DNA of 7,672 nt. Origin: Crocinitomicaceae bacterium. Lineage in GTDB: Bacteria > Bacteroidota > Bacteroidia > Flavobacteriales_D > Crocinitomicaceae. Below the pieces are notes generated by a model. That model did no database searches. It was not told the DNA's origin and saw only the letters and a program-made list of their open reading frames with translations. The stretch's first letter is position 1, and each line of letters opens with the position of its first letter. A program made the position numbers and the translations under genes. The stretch covers positions 1 through 7,672 of the forward strand of contig JALWLM010000065.1 of assembly GCA_027084145.1 (NCBI GenBank). The letters are read 5' to 3'. This document shows, piece by piece, positions 1 through 6,648 of the stretch.

Positions 1-877
1 GTGTATCTGTTTTTTTAAAAAACATAGGAAGCGCAAAAACAGAAATAGGAAAACAGCCGAAGAAAACAACAACAAAATGATAATAAAAAGGTTGTTCGTG
101 TCCTGCAACGCCGGTGCTGAATAATTCAATTTGATATTCTATAAAACGGATGAGTATTTGAAATCCGTTTTGAGCAACTTCCATGCTTAGCCAAAACGTT
201 AAGATAGAGAAAAAACCAAGACAGAATAAAAGGATTGATTTTAAAGAGGGGAAGGGTTTAAATTTCTTTAATATTAAATAAACAAACAATGTCAAGGCAA
301 GAAGCAAAAATCCAACGGGTCCTTTTGTAATGACGCTTAGTCCACTAAAAACCCCTGAAATAACGGCGTATTTTTTTTTGCTTTCTCCACTTTTATTACT
401 GATAACCAACATCATGAAGTAAACAGACATAAAGATAAAATAGTTGAAAACAGGATCGATGATTCCCGATTTGAAGTACAAATGGGGTAGAAATGTACCA
501 AAAAACAGTAGAACCCAAAGTAAACCGAAGGTTTTTGAAAAATGTTTTTTACCGATAAAGTAAAAGGTAAAAAGGTAAATAATTCCAAATAATGCATTAG
601 GGAATCGTGCAGCAAACTCATTGATGCCGAAGAGTTTCATGGCTCCAACTTGCAGCCAAAAGAAAAACGGAGGTTTTTCCCAAAAAGGCGTATAATTAAT
701 TTGTACACGAAGGTAATTTCCGCTTTCAATCATTTCACGGGCAGATTCCGCAAAGTTGATTTCATCCCAATCAAACAAATGAACATGACCTAGTCCGATA
801 AAAAAGAAAGAGGACAAAAAGAGTAAAAAAATAAACACCCTTTTTGGACAGCTTGTAATGTAATTAAGTAATTTCAT
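1..877 (-). CDS. GT39/ArnT-like membrane glycosyltransferase (C-terminal part beyond window)
   Basis: An open frame of 292 codons starts at the ATG at 877 and runs off the left edge without a stop, so the C-terminus is missing. The protein begins with a short cytoplasmic stretch and a membrane helix (about residues 13-31). An acidic loop motif LFDWDEINFAESAREM follows, as in GT-C enzymes of the PMT/ArnT type, where the Asp/Glu pair is catalytic. Further family marks are the NYTPFWEKPP segment, KSGIIDPV, ITKGPVGF and GHEQPFYYH, separated by hydrophobic helices. Known family members take a sugar from a polyprenyl-phosphate donor and transfer it to a lipid or protein on the periplasmic side of the inner membrane; the acceptor cannot be told here. 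The start codon directly abuts the stop of the PHP gene (0 bp), so the two are almost certainly co-transcribed and probably translationally coupled. Family assignment is firm; substrate is unknown. Confidence 0.9.
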   Translation of the reverse strand, partial: MKLLNYITSCPKRVFIFLLFLSSFFFIGLGHVHLFDWDEINFAESAREMIESGNYLRVQINYTPFWEKPPFFFWLQVGAMKLFGINEFAARFPNALFGIIYLFTFYFIGKKHFSKTFGLLWVLLFFGTFLPHLYFKSGIIDPVFNYFIFMSVYFMMLVISNKSGESKKKYAVISGVFSGLSVITKGPVGFLLLALTLFVYLILKKFKPFPSLKSILLFCLGFFSILTFWLSMEVAQNGFQILIRFIEYQIELFSTGVAGHEQPFYYHFVVVFFGCFPISVFALPMFFKKTDT

Positions 878-2026
878 TTAACTCCGTATGATTTTAACGA
901 GTAGGAATAACAATGAGATGGAAAGGATGATGATTCCAAACCGGAAAAACCATGTTAAAAAGCTGTTTTTATGTGCTTTAACCAAAGTGTTTAAAGGAAC
1001 ATTTTCCTTGATTCTTAATATGGGATTTAGATAAAGTTGACTGTTTTTATTGTAAGCAACGATCCTAATATAAGTATCTTCGGGTTGAAATTTATATTCT
1101 GCAAGATGTGTGTTAAACGCTCGATGTTTAACGATTCCTTTTTGTCCGATGAAAAGAATGGAATCAGCAGGGTTGGTTAATTCGAGACAAATATTGCTGC
1201 CGTCCAAGTTACAAGATTTAAGATAATTGTCGCAAATTTGAGTTTCATTGGTTGAAATAGCATAATTTTTACCTATTTGCATACTTTTCATAATACTGTC
1301 CGGATGTCGAACACTAGAATAAATCATATTCCAAATTCTAAAAGTGGCTTCTTTGATAATGTCATGCGTATCATCATTTCCCATGATCCAAGTTAATCGA
1401 CCAGCAGACAATGCTTCATCCCAATATTCTTCTGATTTTCGATAATGATTAAGGACCTCAGTGAAATCGTATCCCACTAAATACCTCATATCCTCAAAGG
1501 TTCTTCCTCCTGCAAATTTCGGATGTGCCATTGAAACATAAGCTCCATTGTCTTTAATATTATTGATAATTTGTTGTTTGTGGGACTTTAATTGGAATAG
1601 AGGGTAATCGAAATAAGAGACTTTTTCCGAGTTAATAGCCAAACAATGTGATTTAAAAATATTATACCCGTGTTCATAGACAGGAACATATAGGTCCGTG
1701 TAAGGTTTTGCGTAGCTGCTTATTTTATGGTAGTTAGATATTCCTGCAATATCATATCCTCGTTTTGTGTAAGCATCAAAAAGGTCTTTTTCGGTATTAT
1801 GTCCGTTTGTTACTCCTTCCCAAGCAACAGAATGTGCATGAAAATTAGCCCGATATACTTTTTGGGGCAAGTTTTGGTAAGGATTGAAAATTGTTTTTCC
1901 CGAAAAGGGTTCGGGTGTAGGGAAGTTGTATATTGTTGTATTGATGTAAAAAAGGGATGCAACAAATAAAACAAAAAGTATTATTACTCCAAAAATTTTA
2001 AATACTATTTTAAGTAAACGGTTCAT
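878..2026 (-). CDS. Membrane-anchored PHP-domain metal-dependent hydrolase, probably extracytoplasmic
   Basis: The 382-residue protein has a basic N-terminus, a membrane helix at about residues 8-28, a soluble domain, and a second helix at about 357-378 followed by the basic tail KIIRS. Positive charges at both ends place the termini in the cytoplasm and the domain in the periplasm (inferred). The soluble part carries the PHP metal-ligand series: HAH at 63-65, GISNYH ending at H100, a Glu at 118, AHP at 167-169 and GNDDTH at 216-221. PHP domains use these residues to hold two or three metals and hydrolyse phosphoesters. Most known members are cytoplasmic (PolX, histidinol phosphatase, the polymerase III alpha domain), so the double anchoring is unusual. 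A β-rich linker (about 260-345) precedes the last helix. The gene lies 6 bp after the GT2 gene and abuts the GT39 gene, suggesting a role in the same glycan or lipid pathway. The exact substrate is unknown. Confidence 0.85.
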   Translation of the reverse strand: MNRLLKIVFKIFGVIILFVLFVASLFYINTTIYNFPTPEPFSGKTIFNPYQNLPQKVYRANFHAHSVAWEGVTNGHNTEKDLFDAYTKRGYDIAGISNYHKISSYAKPYTDLYVPVYEHGYNIFKSHCLAINSEKVSYFDYPLFQLKSHKQQIINNIKDNGAYVSMAHPKFAGGRTFEDMRYLVGYDFTEVLNHYRKSEEYWDEALSAGRLTWIMGNDDTHDIIKEATFRIWNMIYSSVRHPDSIMKSMQIGKNYAISTNETQICDNYLKSCNLDGSNICLELTNPADSILFIGQKGIVKHRAFNTHLAEYKFQPEDTYIRIVAYNKNSQLYLNPILRIKENVPLNTLVKAHKNSFLTWFFRFGIIILSISLLFLLVKIIRS

Positions 2027-2032
2027 TGCTTA

Positions 2033-2779
2033 TTAACTTGAATGAAAAATAGGTGATTTTAAAACACCTAATTTATTAAAAAAATAAAGAATAGAAACCT
2101 TCATTACTCCCAGTCCGTAAGTTGTACTTCTTGCAATATTAATAGAAGATGCTTCTTCAAAATATTTGGTAGGACAGGTCACTTCTGCAATTTCAAACCC
2201 TTTATAAAATATTTGTGCTAACATTTGATTATCAAAGATAAAATCGTCAGAATTAATGTTGTAATTGATAGACTCGAGTACTTCCTTTGAGAACATTCTG
2301 TATCCTGTATGGTATTCCGATAATTTCTGATTCATTAAAATATTTTGAAACAGAGTTAAAAATCGATTAGCAATGTATTTGTAAACGGGCATTCCTCCTT
2401 TTAATGCTCCTTTCCCCAATATTCTGGAAGCAATGACACATGGATAAACATCATTAGCGATAATATACGCCATACTTTCTATCAATTTGGGTGTATATTG
2501 GTAGTCGGGGTGCAACATTACGACAATATCGGCGCCTAGCTCCAGTGCTTTGTTATAGCAAGTTTTTTGGTTTCCTCCATAACCTTTATTTTTTTCATGT
2601 ACAATAACATGTTTGATTCCAATTTCTTTTGCTAACTCAGCGGTATTGTCTTTACTGTTGTCATCTACTAAAACAACATCATCCACGATGTTAAAAGGAA
2701 TTTCATCGTATGTTTTTTTGAGTGTCTTTGCAGCATTATAAGCCGGAAGAATGACTACTAATTTTTTCCCTTTTATCAT
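2033..2779 (-). CDS. GT2 glycosyltransferase, polyprenyl-phosphate sugar synthase-like (DPM1-like)
   Basis: The 248-residue protein is a GT-A fold glycosyltransferase. It has the opening LPAYNAAKTL (11-20), the nucleotide-binding VLVDDNSKDNT (36-46), NKGYGGNQKTCYNKAL (64-79), and HPDYQY (90-95) at the position of the usual DxD-type metal motif. GKGALKGGMPVYK (122-134) and YHTGYRMFS (156-164) follow. This pattern matches the dolichyl-phosphate mannose/glucose synthase-like subgroup, which moves a sugar from a nucleotide donor to a polyprenyl phosphate at the cytoplasmic membrane face. There is no clear transmembrane helix. The C-terminal 225-245 segment is amphipathic and could be a membrane contact. 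The ATG at 2779 is the first codon of the conserved domain. The gene leads a tight three-gene run with the PHP and GT39 genes, fitting a donor-synthesis role for the latter. Sugar identity cannot be read from sequence. Confidence 0.88.
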   Translation of the reverse strand: MIKGKKLVVILPAYNAAKTLKKTYDEIPFNIVDDVVLVDDNSKDNTAELAKEIGIKHVIVHEKNKGYGGNQKTCYNKALELGADIVVMLHPDYQYTPKLIESMAYIIANDVYPCVIASRILGKGALKGGMPVYKYIANRFLTLFQNILMNQKLSEYHTGYRMFSKEVLESINYNINSDDFIFDNQMLAQIFYKGFEIAEVTCPTKYFEEASSINIARSTTYGLGVMKVSILYFFNKLGVLKSPIFHSS

Positions 2780-2798
2780 TTTATTGTTTTTGTGAACA

Positions 2799-2806
2799 CA
2801 AAGCTA
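2799..2806 (-). promoter_or_regulatory. Candidate Bacteroidota -7 box (TAGCTTTG) for the GT2-PHP-GT39 run
   Basis: Read on the minus strand this is an exact TAnnTTTG match, 19 bp before the GT2 start codon, which would give a leader of about a dozen bases. It sits in the 28-bp gap after the repeat-protein gene. The -33 element is weak: only a TTCG with a spacer of about 15 bp. The gap has no terminator, so read-through from the upstream genes is also possible. Confidence 0.4.
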
Positions 2807-2807
2807 A

Positions 2808-3290
2808 TTAAAAATCTTTACCGAATTTATGAATATCATTATGTGCTTCTTCAATTTGGTCCTTAATTTTTTTAATAGTTTGTGCTAAAATAAATAAATC
2901 TTGTGTTGCATTCTTTCTTAGCCAAATCCAACTTTCATCATTTCCTTCTACCGCCATTGAGATATGATAAAGTAAATCCATTTTATTTTTTTGCAGCCAC
3001 TTTTGTGCTATTTTATTTCCTTCGGCAGCATTAATCATTGCCAACAAATGAGCGTACCCGTTTTCCATTAGCCAATCTCTATGTTCATCTTGAAGATAAA
3101 TGGCTTTTGTCGCCCGATACAATTCTTCATACCCATTTTCTTTTAACCAAAGAGAAAATTTTGGGTCGCCCTCAACTGCTTTTGCCCATGCTAAAATTAT
3201 TTTAGCCGGATAATTAATGGGTTTTAAATTAACCGTTTTAGGAAGTTCTTTGTGAGCCTTTTTATTCTTTTTTTTGAACCAATTGAACAT
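2808..3290 (-). CDS. Unrecognised small protein made of four exact 25-residue helical repeats
   Basis: I do not recognise this 160-residue protein as a named family. It starts with a basic, signal-less segment (MFNWFKKKNKK). From about residue 32 to 140 it is periodic: a Trp-Leu pair falls at 48-49, 73-74, 98-99 and 123-124, exactly 25 apart. Ala at 38, 63, 88 and 113 and Leu at 57, 82, 107 and 132 keep the same spacing. Three of the four units also carry AxEG or AVEG (E40-G41, E90-G91, E115-G116). This suggests two short helices per unit stacking into a solenoid, with a final charged helix (about 137-150). No membrane helix or signal peptide is visible, so it is probably cytoplasmic. Its ATG overlaps the stop of the preceding membrane-protein gene by one base (TAATG), implying coupled translation and perhaps a functional link. 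No activity can be assigned. Confidence 0.82.
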   Translation of the reverse strand: MFNWFKKKNKKAHKELPKTVNLKPINYPAKIILAWAKAVEGDPKFSLWLKENGYEELYRATKAIYLQDEHRDWLMENGYAHLLAMINAAEGNKIAQKWLQKNKMDLLYHISMAVEGNDESWIWLRKNATQDLFILAQTIKKIKDQIEEAHNDIHKFGKDF

Positions 3291-4516
3291 TATGTATAGA
3301 ATAAATAAGAAATAAATATTGCAGAAACAATTCCGACAAAATCAGAAAAAAGTCCCGCAATGGCTGCATATCGAGTATTTGTAATACGAACAGCCCCAAA
3401 ATAAACTGCGAGTACATAAAAGGTCGTTTCCGTACTTCCTTGGAATGTTGCGGCAATTTTTTCTTGAAGAGAATCCACTCCAAAGTGGGACATAATTTCC
3501 AAATAAGCGCCTCTTGCTCCGGACCCGCTAAGAGGTTTCATAAAAGCCACAGGCAATGCATCAATCCACTCTGTAGCTGTAATTCCGGCGTAAAGAGCAA
3601 GGTGTTTAATACCGTTGAGTAATGCGTCTAACGTTCCCGAAGCTCTGAAAACAGCAATGGCACAAAGCATGGCAACGAGATAAGGGATAATGCTAACCGC
3701 AACATTAAAACCATCTTTTGCACCGTCAATAAAAGCATTGTAAACATTTACTTTTTTGCGAGCAGCCAATACAATAAAAGAAATGACAATCAAAAAAATA
3801 GTAAAATTCCCGCCCACTTTTGAAATGACTTCATTGTATTCCGGATGTTGTACTACAAAATAAAGCAGGAGTGAAATAAGCAATGTAGCCGTACCAATAT
3901 AAGCAAGAACGATTTTGTTTAATAGATTGATACGTTGTTGAATAGCAACAAAAATAAGCCCGGCTAATGAAGCAATAAATGTTGCAATCAAAATAGGGAT
4001 AAAAACAGAAGTCGGAGACTCTGAAGCAGAACGGTATGCAAATATGGTTACAGGAATAATGGTTAGCCCCGAAGTGTTTAAAACTAAAAACATAATCTGA
4101 GCATCTGTTGCCGTATCTTTTTTGGGGTTGAGTTCTTGTAATTCTTTCATTGCTTTTAAACCGAGTGGTGTAGCCGAGTTATCCAGTCCAAGCATATTTG
4201 CACTGAAATTCATCATCATAGAACCGATTGCCGGATGATTTTTAGGAACTTCAGGGAACAGCTTGGTGAATAGGGGAGACACTGCTTTTGTTAGTAGAAA
4301 AACCGCTCCTCCTTTCTCTCCGATATTCATGATTCCCATCCAAAGACAAATAATTCCGGTAAGGTAAAGAGCAATTTCAAAACCTGTTTTTGCAGCGCCC
4401 ATCATTGCATTGACTAAGGATTCAAATATTTCAACATCTCCCAAAAAAAACAATTTGGAACTTGCCACTATAAAGGCGATAAGAAACATTCCCAGCCAAA
4501 TTCGGTTTAAAATCAT
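3290..4516 (-). CDS. Fused SpmA/SpmB-type nucleoside-recognition (Gate) domain membrane protein
   Basis: The 408-residue polytopic membrane protein has two halves. The first carries MMNFSANMLGLDNSATPLG (about 101-119) and LNTSGLTIIP (146-155), typical of SpmA. The second carries PYLVAMLCAIAVFRASG (278-294), MKPLSGSGARGAYLE (326-340) and QGSTETTFYVLAVYFGA (359-375), typical of SpmB. Bacillus has these as two separate spore-maturation proteins. The fused form is known in non-sporulating Bacteroidota, so the spore label should not be transferred; a transport or gating role is only inferred from the Gate domains. A longer frame begins with TTG at 4576, but I chose the ATG at 4516: MILNRIWLGMFLIAF opens with the first helix, while the extra 20 residues look like translated spacer and contain a candidate promoter. 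It overlaps the repeat-protein gene by one base. Confidence 0.87.
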   Translation of the reverse strand: MILNRIWLGMFLIAFIVASSKLFFLGDVEIFESLVNAMMGAAKTGFEIALYLTGIICLWMGIMNIGEKGGAVFLLTKAVSPLFTKLFPEVPKNHPAIGSMMMNFSANMLGLDNSATPLGLKAMKELQELNPKKDTATDAQIMFLVLNTSGLTIIPVTIFAYRSASESPTSVFIPILIATFIASLAGLIFVAIQQRINLLNKIVLAYIGTATLLISLLLYFVVQHPEYNEVISKVGGNFTIFLIVISFIVLAARKKVNVYNAFIDGAKDGFNVAVSIIPYLVAMLCAIAVFRASGTLDALLNGIKHLALYAGITATEWIDALPVAFMKPLSGSGARGAYLEIMSHFGVDSLQEKIAATFQGSTETTFYVLAVYFGAVRITNTRYAAIAGLFSDFVGIVSAIFISYLFYT

Positions 4517-4533
4517 AAAAACGGTTTTGTGGA

Positions 4534-4561
4534 CAAAATAAAAATAATCTATTAAATCAAA
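4534..4561 (-). promoter_or_regulatory. Candidate promoter for the SpmAB-type gene (TTTG-N16-TTATTTTG)
   Basis: On the minus strand a TTTG (4561-4558) is followed after 16 bp by TTATTTTG (4541-4534), one mismatch from the Bacteroidota -7 consensus TAnnTTTG. The spacer is slightly shorter than usual. A transcript would start about 10 bases before the ATG at 4516, and so would exclude the TTG at 4576. Confidence 0.3.
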
Positions 4562-4576
4562 GTGCAAAAAGAGCAA

Positions 4577-5137
4577 TTAATCTTCTTCAACTTTAGGTAT
4601 CCACGGGATTTCTTCCGCATTCAAATCTTTAGAAAGTTTTCTTCCAAGCATAAAAAGATAATCACTCAATCTATTGACATAAGCATTCACCACCTTGTCT
4701 ACCGGTTCTTGCCGGGACAAATCGGAGATGATTCTTTCACTTCTTCTGCAAACACAACGTGCAATTTGTACAAAAGAAACAGTAGTGTGTCCTCCGGGAA
4801 GAATAAAACTTTTCATCGGCTCAAGAACGGCATCCATTTCATCAATCCAAGTTTCAAGTAGGTTGACATCATTTTCTTTGAGTGTTGGAAGTTTCATTTT
4901 TACTTGTTTATCAGGGTCAGTAGCCAACACGGCGCCAAGTGTGAAAAGGCGGTCTTGTATTTCCAGTAATTGCTTTTTATATAGAGTGTCAATTTTTTGG
5001 TCACGGATGAGTCCGATATAAGAATTTAATTCATCAATGGTTCCGTAAGCATCAATGCGTAAAGATCCTTTATCGACTCTCTTTCCACCGATAAGTTGTG
5101 TTGTTCCTTTATCTCCTTTTTTGGTATAAACTTTCAT
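4577..5137 (-). CDS. pduO: PduO-type ATP:cob(I)alamin adenosyltransferase
   Basis: The 186-residue protein is full length for the family. It has the N-terminal ATP-binding segment YTKKGDKGTTQLIGGKRV (4-21), then AYGTIDELNSYIG (30-42), LFTLGAVLAT (64-73), the FILPGG loop (111-116), the ARCVCRRSER signature (126-135) and VNRLSDYLFMLGR (154-166). Known family members transfer the adenosyl group of ATP to cob(I)alamin, making coenzyme B12 (adenosylcobalamin), and act as trimers in the cytoplasm. In Bacteroidota the usual consumer is methylmalonyl-CoA mutase or an adenosylcobalamin-dependent ribonucleotide reductase; neither is in this window. It is the first gene of the minus-strand block and is divergent from the flavin reductase-like gene across 146 bp. 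I see no convincing cobalamin riboswitch in that short gap. The functional call is very secure; the symbol is a family name. Confidence 0.95.
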   Translation of the reverse strand: MKVYTKKGDKGTTQLIGGKRVDKGSLRIDAYGTIDELNSYIGLIRDQKIDTLYKKQLLEIQDRLFTLGAVLATDPDKQVKMKLPTLKENDVNLLETWIDEMDAVLEPMKSFILPGGHTTVSFVQIARCVCRRSERIISDLSRQEPVDKVVNAYVNRLSDYLFMLGRKLSKDLNAEEIPWIPKVEED

Positions 5138-5258
5138 TATAAAATCTTGTTTGTTTGAAACGAATTTAAGAAGATTTACTTCAATCTAAAAGAAAGGAAG
5201 AGATTTATTTTGCAAAAAAATAATGATGAAAAATAATAAAAAGAAATGAAAAAGAATT

Positions 5259-5266
5259 TAACTTTG
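5259..5266 (+). promoter_or_regulatory. Candidate Bacteroidota -7 box (TAACTTTG) upstream of the flavin reductase-like gene
   Basis: This is an exact TAnnTTTG match in the divergent spacer. Transcription would begin near 5273, leaving a leader of about ten bases before the ATG at 5284. That argues against the GTG at 5266 and the ATG at 5272 as starts. No TTG/TTTG lies at the expected -33 distance; the region there is purine-rich. Confidence 0.4.
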
Positions 5267-5283
5267 TGGATATGACAACAAAG

Positions 5284-6180
5284 ATGAAAACAATCAATCC
5301 GAAAGAGATCTCTGTTCCCGAATTGCATCGTCTTTTACTTGGTTCGATAGGGCCTCGTCCGATTGCTTTTGCATCGACAATAGATGAAGAAGGAAATGAC
5401 AATCTAGCACCATTTAGTTTTTTTAATGTTTTTAGTGCTAATCCGCCGATTTTAATTTTCTCTCCGGCAAGAAGCGGGCGAACAAATACAACAAAAGATA
5501 CCTATAACAATGTAAAGAAAATTCCGGAAGTTGTTATCAATGTGGTGAATTATGACATTGTTCATCAAATGAGTTTGGCAAGTTCTCCTTTTCCTCCCGG
5601 AGTAAGTGAGTTTGTTAAAGCAGGTTTTACTCCTCTTGATTCTGAAACCATTCGACCTAAGCGCGTAGCAGAGTCTCCTGTACAATTTGAATGCAAAGTC
5701 ATCGAAGTAAAAGAATTAGGAACTGAAGGAGGAGCAGGAAATTTGGTGATTTGTGAAGTTTTAAAACTACATATTAATGAAGCTGTTTTAACAGAAGAAG
5801 GGGGTATTGATCAGCACAAAATAGATTTAGTAGCCAGAATGGGAGGGAATTGGTATTGCAGAGCAGATAAAAACTCAATGTTTGAAATAGAAAAACCCAT
5901 TACAACTATTGGGATAGGTTTTGACAATATTCCGGAAGATATTAGAAACAGCACCATTCTTACAGGGAATGATTTGGGGCAACTCGGAAATATCGAAGAA
6001 CTTCCGAATGAAACGGAAGTTAACGAATATAAATTATTAGAGTTGAGTGATTTATTTATATCTTTGGAGGATCATCCTGAAAAATTAGAAGAAGAGTTGC
6101 ATAAAAAAGCAAAAGAGCAACTAAAAGAAAATAAGACAAAGGAGGCATGGATGACTTTGTTAGCATTTAATAACGGATAA
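5284..6180 (+). CDS. Flavin reductase-like FMN-binding split-barrel protein
   Basis: Taken from the ATG at 5284, the 298-residue protein opens with MKTINPKEIS and the split-barrel signature GSIGPRPIAFASTIDEEG (20-37). It continues with NLAPFSFFNVFSANPP (40-55) and FSPARSGRTNTTKDT (59-73), which contribute to flavin binding in this family (DIM6/NTAB-like flavin reductases). A second conserved part is ESPVQFECKVIEVKEL (130-145) and DLVARMGGNWYCR (181-193). A C-terminal helical extension (about 205-298) goes beyond the minimal domain. Family members bind FMN and often reduce flavin with NAD(P)H, but many have no proven substrate, so the role is only general oxidoreductase. In-frame upstream starts exist at 5266 (GTG) and 5272 (ATG). 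The conserved N-terminus and the candidate promoter favour 5284. The DUF3127 gene follows after 11 bp, probably in one transcript. Confidence 0.88.
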   Translation: MKTINPKEISVPELHRLLLGSIGPRPIAFASTIDEEGNDNLAPFSFFNVFSANPPILIFSPARSGRTNTTKDTYNNVKKIPEVVINVVNYDIVHQMSLASSPFPPGVSEFVKAGFTPLDSETIRPKRVAESPVQFECKVIEVKELGTEGGAGNLVICEVLKLHINEAVLTEEGGIDQHKIDLVARMGGNWYCRADKNSMFEIEKPITTIGIGFDNIPEDIRNSTILTGNDLGQLGNIEELPNETEVNEYKLLELSDLFISLEDHPEKLEEELHKKAKEQLKENKTKEAWMTLLAFNNG

Positions 6181-6191
6181 AAAATAGAATT

Positions 6192-6593
6192 ATGGCAATG
6201 TTTAAATTGAGAGGAAGGGTTAAAGTAATTAAAGATACGACACAAATTACCGATACGTTTTCAAAAAGAGAGTTTGTAGTTACGGAAGAAGACGGGATGT
6301 ATCCTCAAGATATCATGTTTGAATTGGTACAAGATAAATGCTCGGTAATTGATGGCTTAAATGTCGGGGATGAGGTAGAAGTATCCTTTAATATAAGAGG
6401 TAGAGAGTGGACAAGCCCTCAAGGAGAAGTGAAGTACTTTAATAGTCTGAATGCATGGAGGGTTGAAAAGGTTCAAGCGGGAATGGCTCCACAAACAGAC
6501 CCGAGTCCTGTAGATCTTGGAGGCGGTCAGTCAACAGATAATCCTACAGCTTCTAATGAAGGGGCTCAGGAAGCAGATGACTTACCGTTCTAA
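6192..6593 (+). CDS. DUF3127 protein with SSB-like acidic C-terminal tip
   Basis: The 133-residue protein has a β-rich N-terminal domain of about 95 residues: FKLRGRVKVI (4-13), KREFVVTEED (25-34), VGDEVEVSFNIRGREW (58-73) and YFNSLNAWRVEKV (82-94). This matches the Bacteroidota family DUF3127, which looks like an OB fold. A low-complexity Gly/Gln/Pro/Ser linker (about 98-125) follows, and the protein ends EADDLPF. That plan (OB-like domain, flexible linker, acidic tip ending in Pro-Phe) mirrors single-stranded DNA-binding protein, whose last residues DDDIPF recruit repair and replication proteins. A role at single-stranded nucleic acid is therefore reasonable but unproven, and the fold is inferred, not shown. 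The start ATG at 6192 is 11 bp after the upstream stop. A second ATG two codons later is possible. A strong terminator follows 14 bp after the stop codon. Confidence 0.88.
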   Translation: MAMFKLRGRVKVIKDTTQITDTFSKREFVVTEEDGMYPQDIMFELVQDKCSVIDGLNVGDEVEVSFNIRGREWTSPQGEVKYFNSLNAWRVEKVQAGMAPQTDPSPVDLGGGQSTDNPTASNEGAQEADDLPF

Positions 6594-6607
6594 AAAATAA
6601 ATAATTG

Positions 6608-6635
6608 AACCTCGAATTAATTCGAGGTTTTTTTT
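6608..6635 (+). terminator. Rho-independent terminator: perfect 22-bp palindrome plus T8
   Basis: The half-site AACCTCGAATT (6608-6618) is followed immediately by its exact complement to 6629, then the T-run continues to 6635. In RNA this folds into a nine-pair stem with a TTAA loop and a U-tail, ending the flavin reductase/DUF3127 transcript. The loop is itself self-complementary, so the whole 22 bp also has perfect two-fold symmetry as DNA. Confidence 0.85.
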
Positions 6636-6648
6636 GTATTATAGACCT

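Noticed and set aside
412..621. Short frame of 69 codons on the minus strand
   Set aside because: It is in a different frame from the GT39 gene, which covers the same stretch with clear family motifs. It is a shadow frame.
4695..5021. 108-codon plus-strand frame
   Set aside because: It lies opposite the well-conserved adenosyltransferase gene, and its translation has no recognisable features.
5138..5200. Possible -7 box TAAATTCG on the minus strand upstream of the adenosyltransferase gene
   Set aside because: It mismatches TAnnTTTG, and the nearest upstream TTG is only about 13 bp away, outside the usual spacer range. The gene must have a promoter here, but I cannot place it.
5208..5217. 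10-bp palindrome TTTTGCAAAA in the divergent spacer
   Set aside because: It is short and made almost wholly of T and A runs, so chance is likely in this AT-rich gap. It has no second copy nearby to suggest an operator.
5138..5265. Cobalamin riboswitch upstream of the adenosyltransferase gene
   Set aside because: The spacer is too short and AT-rich, and no B12-box-like sequence is visible on the minus strand.
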